Assembly: GCF_003094615.1 (NCBI RefSeq)
Contig: NZ_QDKO01000032.1
Span: forward strand, 310,001-374,000
Length of the DNA stretch: 64,000 bases
Reading direction: 5' to 3'
DNA from: Caulobacter radicis
GTDB taxonomy: Bacteria; Pseudomonadota; Alphaproteobacteria; Caulobacterales; Caulobacteraceae
Shown here: one piece after another, positions 60,920-64,000 of the stretch
Layout: each line of letters starts with the position of its first letter
How positions within the stretch are numbered: position 1 is the first letter of the stretch
The notes under the pieces: generated by a model
Databases searched by the model: none
The model's input: the letters and a program-made list of their open reading frames with translations, nothing else
What the model was told of the DNA's origin: nothing
Program-made: the position numbers and the translations under genes

Positions 60920-61548
60920 CCTATTCCGTCAAAGAGATCTTCCTGACCCTGCAAGGCGAAGGCGGCCAGGCGGGCAAGGCGGCCGTGTTCTGCCGCTTCT
61001 CGGGCTGCAACCTGTGGACCGGCCGCGAGCAGGACCGCGCCAAGGCCGTCTGCACCTTCTGCGACACCGACTTCGTCGGAACGGACGGGGAGGGCGGCGG
61101 CAAGTTCGCCACCGCCGACGATCTGGCGAACGCAGTGGAGGCGGCCTGGACTGGCGGCCTGGACGACCGGCTGGTGGTCTGCACCGGCGGCGAGCCGCTG
61201 CTGCAACTGGACGCGGCCATCGTCGAGGCCCTGCATGCGCGCGGCTTCCAGATCGCCATGGAAAGCAACGGCACCCTGCCGGCCATCGACGGCATCGACT
61301 GGATCTGCGTCAGCCCCAAGGCCGACGCCCCCGTCGTCCAGACCTCGGGTCAGGAGCTGAAGCTCGTCTTCCCGCAGGAAAAGGCCATGCCCGAGCGCTT
61401 CGAGGCCATGGATTTCGAGCGCTTCTACCTGCAACCGATGGACGGCCCGGACCGCGACAGGAACACGCAATTGGCCGTCGCCTATTGCCTTGCCCACCCC
61501 AAATGGCGTTTAAGCGTCCAGACACACAAGTATCTCGGCCTGCCCTGA
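60916..61548 (+). CDS. queE: 7-carboxy-7-deazaguanine synthase (radical SAM)
   Basis: A 210-residue protein from GTG overlapping the queC stop. The short QueE type: CNLWTGREQDRAKAVCTFC carries the C-x14-C-x2-C cluster motif that characterises QueE, after FLTLQGEGGQAGKAAVFCRFSGC. VCTGGEPLLQ is the SAM-contact GGEP motif. It converts 6-carboxytetrahydropterin to CDG. Confidence 0.95.
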   Translation: MTYSVKEIFLTLQGEGGQAGKAAVFCRFSGCNLWTGREQDRAKAVCTFCDTDFVGTDGEGGGKFATADDLANAVEAAWTGGLDDRLVVCTGGEPLLQLDAAIVEALHARGFQIAMESNGTLPAIDGIDWICVSPKADAPVVQTSGQELKLVFPQEKAMPERFEAMDFERFYLQPMDGPDRDRNTQLAVAYCLAHPKWRLSVQTHKYLGLP

Positions 61549-61619
61549 TGGATAGGGCGCTCGGTTTGGTGACAGGACCGCGCGCTAGAGCCTCCCAGGC
61601 CTAGTCATAAAAGAAGTCC

Positions 61620-61988
61620 ATGTCCGAACCCGTCTTCGAGATCACGAAGGCCGCGCATTTCGATGCGGCCCACTACATTGAGCAAGGCCCCGGCGATCAC
61701 CGCTATCGCCGCCTGCACGGCCACTCGTTCCGCGTCGAGGCCAGCGTGAAGGGTCCCATGCTGGCGGCCGGCTGGGTTGCTGACCTCGAGAGCCTGGACG
61801 TCGCCTTGAAGGCGGTGGCCACCGAGCTCGACCATGGCCTGCTCAACGATCGCCCGGGGCTGGAGAGCCCGACCCTGGAGCGCATCTGCCTCTATTTCGC
61901 CGAGCGCCTGAAGCCGCAGTTCCCCGGCCTGTCGCGCGTGGTGCTGTCGCGCCCGACCATCGGCGAGAGCTGCGCGCTGACGCTTTAA
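61620..61988 (+). CDS. queD: 6-carboxytetrahydropterin synthase-like protein, Cys27 position not Cys
   Basis: A 122-residue protein. Zinc-binding His lie in HFDAAHYIE and RRLHGHSFR, as in QueD. The sequence context DHRYRRLHGHSF differs from the E. coli type GHKCGRLHGHSF: the catalytic Cys is replaced by Tyr. The C-terminus has GESCAL, where E. coli has ETC. It should make 6-carboxytetrahydropterin for queE in this operon (QueD reaction), but the reaction mechanism would need a different nucleophile. It lies 71 bp after queE. Confidence 0.87.
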   Translation: MSEPVFEITKAAHFDAAHYIEQGPGDHRYRRLHGHSFRVEASVKGPMLAAGWVADLESLDVALKAVATELDHGLLNDRPGLESPTLERICLYFAERLKPQFPGLSRVVLSRPTIGESCALTL

Positions 61989-62125
61989 GGAACCTCCCCC
62001 TGTGGGGGGAGGCGGCCGAAGGCCGGTGGGGGGAAGTTTTCAGCGTCCACCGCGTCGGCCGATTTCGAAAATACTCCCCCCACCGATCGCTTCGCGATCA
62101 CCTCCCCCAAAGGGGGAGGTTCGTT
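61988..62125. repeat. Dispersed intergenic hairpin element, copy 2 (inverted)
   Basis: Reads CCTCCCCCTGTGGGGGGAGG...CGGCCGAAGGCCGG...GATCGCTTCGCGATC...CCTCCCCCAAAGGGGGAGG. It is the inverted version of the copy at 3712-3847; the two palindromes occur in the opposite order. The left hairpin begins with the last bases of queD. Confidence 0.85.
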
Positions 62126-62187
62126 TATCCCCGACTTTGACGCCGCCGCCTCTTTCGCGGCGGCGCGGAGTTCGCCACACACGCGCC

Positions 62188-62667
62188 ATGCGGATGATCG
62201 GCTACTTCCGGGTCCCGCCCGTTCGGGGCGCGACCTTCGACGGACCCCTGGCGGACAAGCTGACGGCCGCCGGCTGCCAGGCGCTGCACCACGACGCCTG
62301 CTACGCGCTGGCCGTGCACAAGCCGGGCCTGGAGGCGGCCATCGCCTCGGCCAGGCCTGGCGACCTGCTGGTGGTTCCCAGCCTGCACGCCTTCGCCGCC
62401 CATATCGTCGACCTGTTGCACGTCATGGGCAAGCTGCAGGCGGCCGGCGTCTATCTGATGAGCCTGAGCGAGGGGATCGACACCCGCATGCCGGGCGGCT
62501 TCTTCCCGGTCTGCGCCCAGTTGCTGCAATTCAACGACCAGACCCGCATGGTGCGCACCGCCGAAGAGAAGATCGTCCGCCTGGGCCGTCCGCGTCCCGC
62601 GCCGACCGAGGCGGAGGCCGAGGAGCCTGCGTCGGAAACGGACGCAGAGCCGCCGCCGCAGGCCTGA
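62188..62667 (+). CDS. Degenerate serine-recombinase (resolvase) N-terminal domain protein
   Basis: A 159-residue protein. Residues 1-130 follow the resolvase catalytic domain: MRMIGYFRVPPVRGATFD (in the place of IGYARVSTxxQ), then GDLLVVPSLHAFAAHIVDLLHVMGKLQAAGVYLMSLSEGIDTRMPGGFFPVCAQLLQFNDQTRMVRTAEE. The catalytic Ser and Arg positions read Pro and others, and no HTH DNA-binding part follows. It ends in an acidic Pro-rich tail. Likely inactive as a recombinase; perhaps a remodelled regulator. Confidence 0.7.
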   Translation: MRMIGYFRVPPVRGATFDGPLADKLTAAGCQALHHDACYALAVHKPGLEAAIASARPGDLLVVPSLHAFAAHIVDLLHVMGKLQAAGVYLMSLSEGIDTRMPGGFFPVCAQLLQFNDQTRMVRTAEEKIVRLGRPRPAPTEAEAEEPASETDAEPPPQA

Positions 62668-62733
62668 GGGCTCTTTCCACAGAACGGCGGTCGCGATACC
62701 CCTCTCGTCACCAACGACCCGGGAGGTCCCGCC

Positions 62734-63129
62734 GTGCTCTACGCCATCCTCTGCTACAACGATCAGGACCTGGTCTCCGGCTGGAGCAAGGCCGAGGACG
62801 AGGCGGTGATGGCCAAGCTATCGGTGGTCCACGACCGGCTCTATGCCGAGGGTAAGCTGGGGCCGGCCGGCCGCCTGGGCTTCACCGGCTCGGCCAAGAC
62901 CCTGGTCAAGGGTCAGGAGCCGCCGGTGGTGATGGACGGACCCTACGCCGAGACCAAGGAAGCCATGCTGGGCTTCTACATCGTCGACTGCGCCTCGATG
63001 GACGAGGCCCTCGACGTGGCCCGCGCCCTGGGCGAGGCCAATCCGACCGGCGCCTACGAGATCCGGCCGCTGTCGCTCTATCTGCAAGGCGTGGCCGTCG
63101 GCGACCAGGTTCCGCAGGCGGCGGAGTAG
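62734..63129 (+). CDS. YciI/DGPF-domain protein
   Basis: A 131-residue protein from GTG with GGGAGG 6 bp upstream. LYAILCYNDQDLV start, VMDGPYAETKEAMLGFYIVDCASMDEALDVARALGEANPTGAYEIRPL is the YCII-related (DGPF) signature. These are small dimeric ferredoxin-like fold proteins often encoded with ECF sigma factors; no sigma factor is next to it here. Function not known. Confidence 0.9.
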   Translation: MLYAILCYNDQDLVSGWSKAEDEAVMAKLSVVHDRLYAEGKLGPAGRLGFTGSAKTLVKGQEPPVVMDGPYAETKEAMLGFYIVDCASMDEALDVARALGEANPTGAYEIRPLSLYLQGVAVGDQVPQAAE

Positions 63130-63132
63130 AGG

Positions 63133-63363
63133 TCAGTCCCGCTGGGCTTTCTTCCACTCGCGGAACTCGCGCTTTTCGCGGTCCTTCTTGCTCTCGCCCG
63201 GGATGACGGCCTTGCCGGCTCCGACGGCGACCTTGCCAGCCGTGCCGACCACGGCTCCGGTCGCGCCAACGACGGCGCCGCCGGCGGCGACGGCCAGGCA
63301 GCCCTGGGCGCCGACGGCGACGGCCAGCAGGGCGGGAACGAGAAGCAGGCGGGAAGGGCGCAT
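63133..63363 (-). CDS. Small Gly/Ala-rich lipoprotein
   Basis: A 76-residue protein. MRPSRLLLVPALLAVAVGAQGC makes a signal with a lipobox-like QGC (Cys22). The next 30 residues are Gly/Ala/Val-repeats (AAGGAVVGATGAVVGTAGKV), and the end is charged (ESKKDREKREFREWKKAQRD). It resembles the small AVGA-repeat lipoproteins of proteobacteria. The start at 63363 is chosen because it gives the signal peptide. Confidence 0.75.
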   Translation of the reverse strand: MRPSRLLLVPALLAVAVGAQGCLAVAAGGAVVGATGAVVGTAGKVAVGAGKAVIPGESKKDREKREFREWKKAQRD

Positions 63364-63567
63364 GAAATGAACTCGTGGAACGAAGGTCCACGGGTTGTAG
63401 CCGATCAAAGGTTTACGATCTCCGCGACCAGAAGACGCTGTCGGCAGGACGACAGTTCTTGTGGCGAAAATGCGTCGGCTTGCCGGTGTTAATATTCGTA
63501 AAGAAAAAAATCAGGAACGAGTTGGAAAGTTCGGTGGTTCAGCTGTCGAATGATCGAGACCTGACCG

Positions 63568-63783
63568 ATGCCCCGCCGCGAAGACATGATCAAGCAAGAG
63601 GCCCAGGCGCTGTGGCGAGAGCTGCACGGTGAGCCCGTTCCCGACCTCAGCGGCTCGGAACTGCTCGATATGATCTGCGGCGGCGCGGACATCGCCGGCT
63701 ACGACCGCGTCCAGTCGCCCTTCCTGCGTCCGTCGATGATCACCCGCCCGGAAGACTGGCGCGAGCGGCGGGGACGGGGGTAA
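63568..63783 (+). CDS. Small hypothetical protein
   Basis: A 71-residue soluble protein, MPRREDMIKQEAQALWRELHGEPVPDLSGSELLDMICGGADIAGYDRV..., rich in charged residues and ending in RERRGRG. No family was recognised. Codon use is like that of the surrounding genes. It follows the divergent lipoprotein gene at the right edge of the window. Confidence 0.6.
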   Translation: MPRREDMIKQEAQALWRELHGEPVPDLSGSELLDMICGGADIAGYDRVQSPFLRPSMITRPEDWRERRGRG

Positions 63784-63857
63784 AGCCTGCGAGCGAGCGC
63801 GCGCCACCCGCCTCTCTCGCTCAAACCTGAGCCGAACTCGAAAGGTCTGAGCAGGCT

Positions 63858-63996
63858 GAGGAACCTCCCCCTGTGGGGGAGGCGATCGCACAGCGATCGG
63901 TGGGGGGAGTGATTGCGAAATGACCCACCGCTCCGAAAGCTGAAACCGTCCCCCCACCGGCCTTCGGCCGCCTCCCCCAGAGGGGGAGGTTCGCCG
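63858..63996. repeat. Dispersed intergenic hairpin element, copy 3
   Basis: CCTCCCCCTGTGGGGGAGGCGATCGCACAGCGATCGGTGGGGGGAG, then CCGAAAGCTGAAACCGTCCCC, and CGGCCTTCGGCCGCCTCCCCCAGAGGGGGAGG. It has the same orientation as the 3.7-kb copy and is nearly identical over its length. It is cut off close to the window end; what follows is unknown. Confidence 0.85.
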
Positions 63997-64000
63997 ACCA

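Overview
The window looks like chromosomal DNA of an alphaproteobacterium of the family Caulobacteraceae, most likely the genus Caulobacter. This is inferred from the very high G+C content and from gene content typical of that group: a DivJ-type cell-cycle kinase divergent from a PleC/DivJ-like soluble kinase (CckN-like), a stand-alone DnaA domain IV protein (HdaB-like), the ZauP-ZapA pair followed by 6S RNA, a BamF-type lipoprotein, a bactofilin, an NrsF-like membrane protein and a large TonB-dependent receptor. No prophage, insertion sequence, CRISPR array or rRNA is visible. Most of the window is ordinary core genome with small accessory insertions.

Layout. 1-13.5 kb: a truncated ABC exporter, rpmE, an SDR/AraC divergent pair, divJ and cckN (divergent), sufE, a small membrane protein, trhO, two stress-type small proteins, a hdaB-DUF6456 pair, a YceI lipoprotein and a DUF885 peptidase. 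13.5-22.3 kb: two identical tRNA-Gly genes, an epimerase-like SDR, a hydrolase, two overlapping glycosyltransferases (GT4, GT9), a GNAT, membrane proteins including an orphan NrsF-like one, and an outer-membrane-like protein. 22.3-26.3 kb, minus strand: gap, a small membrane gene, pgk and fba (central glycolysis/gluconeogenesis). 26.4-35.1 kb, plus strand: zauP-zapA, 6S RNA, 5-formyl-THF cyclo-ligase, a YmdB-type phosphoesterase, ohr, yebC, ileS, lspA, bamF. 35.1-44.4 kb: small envelope proteins, a bactofilin, an Lrp regulator divergent from a fused indolepyruvate:ferredoxin oxidoreductase, a frameshifted TonB-domain gene, and a ParDE-like pair translationally linked to an FAD dehydrogenase. 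44.4-54.9 kb: a PQQ-type sugar dehydrogenase, GT4, tRNA-Met, a secreted protein, two related XRE regulators, a Phd-PAS fusion, TadE/TadG-like pilus proteins, PilZ, and a luxR-luxI quorum-sensing pair with a palindrome upstream of luxI. 55-60 kb: a hybrid kinase with an N-terminal CBS-like region and a TonB-dependent receptor. 60-64 kb: queC-queE-queD (preQ0/queuosine pathway), a resolvase-like protein lacking the catalytic serine, YciI-like, and small proteins.

Intergenic space is rich in hairpin repeats. One element of about 135 bp occurs at least three times (3.7, 62.0 and 63.9 kb), one copy inverted, and three other inverted-repeat elements occur once each.

The observations most worth a second look are: the Phd-antitoxin/PAS fusion next to the Tad genes; a CCCTG pentanucleotide tract (three copies) whose loss of one unit would restore a perfect signal peptide and reading frame; the luxI-upstream 18-bp palindrome; the ParDE-dehydrogenase coupling; the catalytic-Cys-less QueD; the Ser-less resolvase domain; and a 14-codon Ile-containing mini-ORF in front of ileS.
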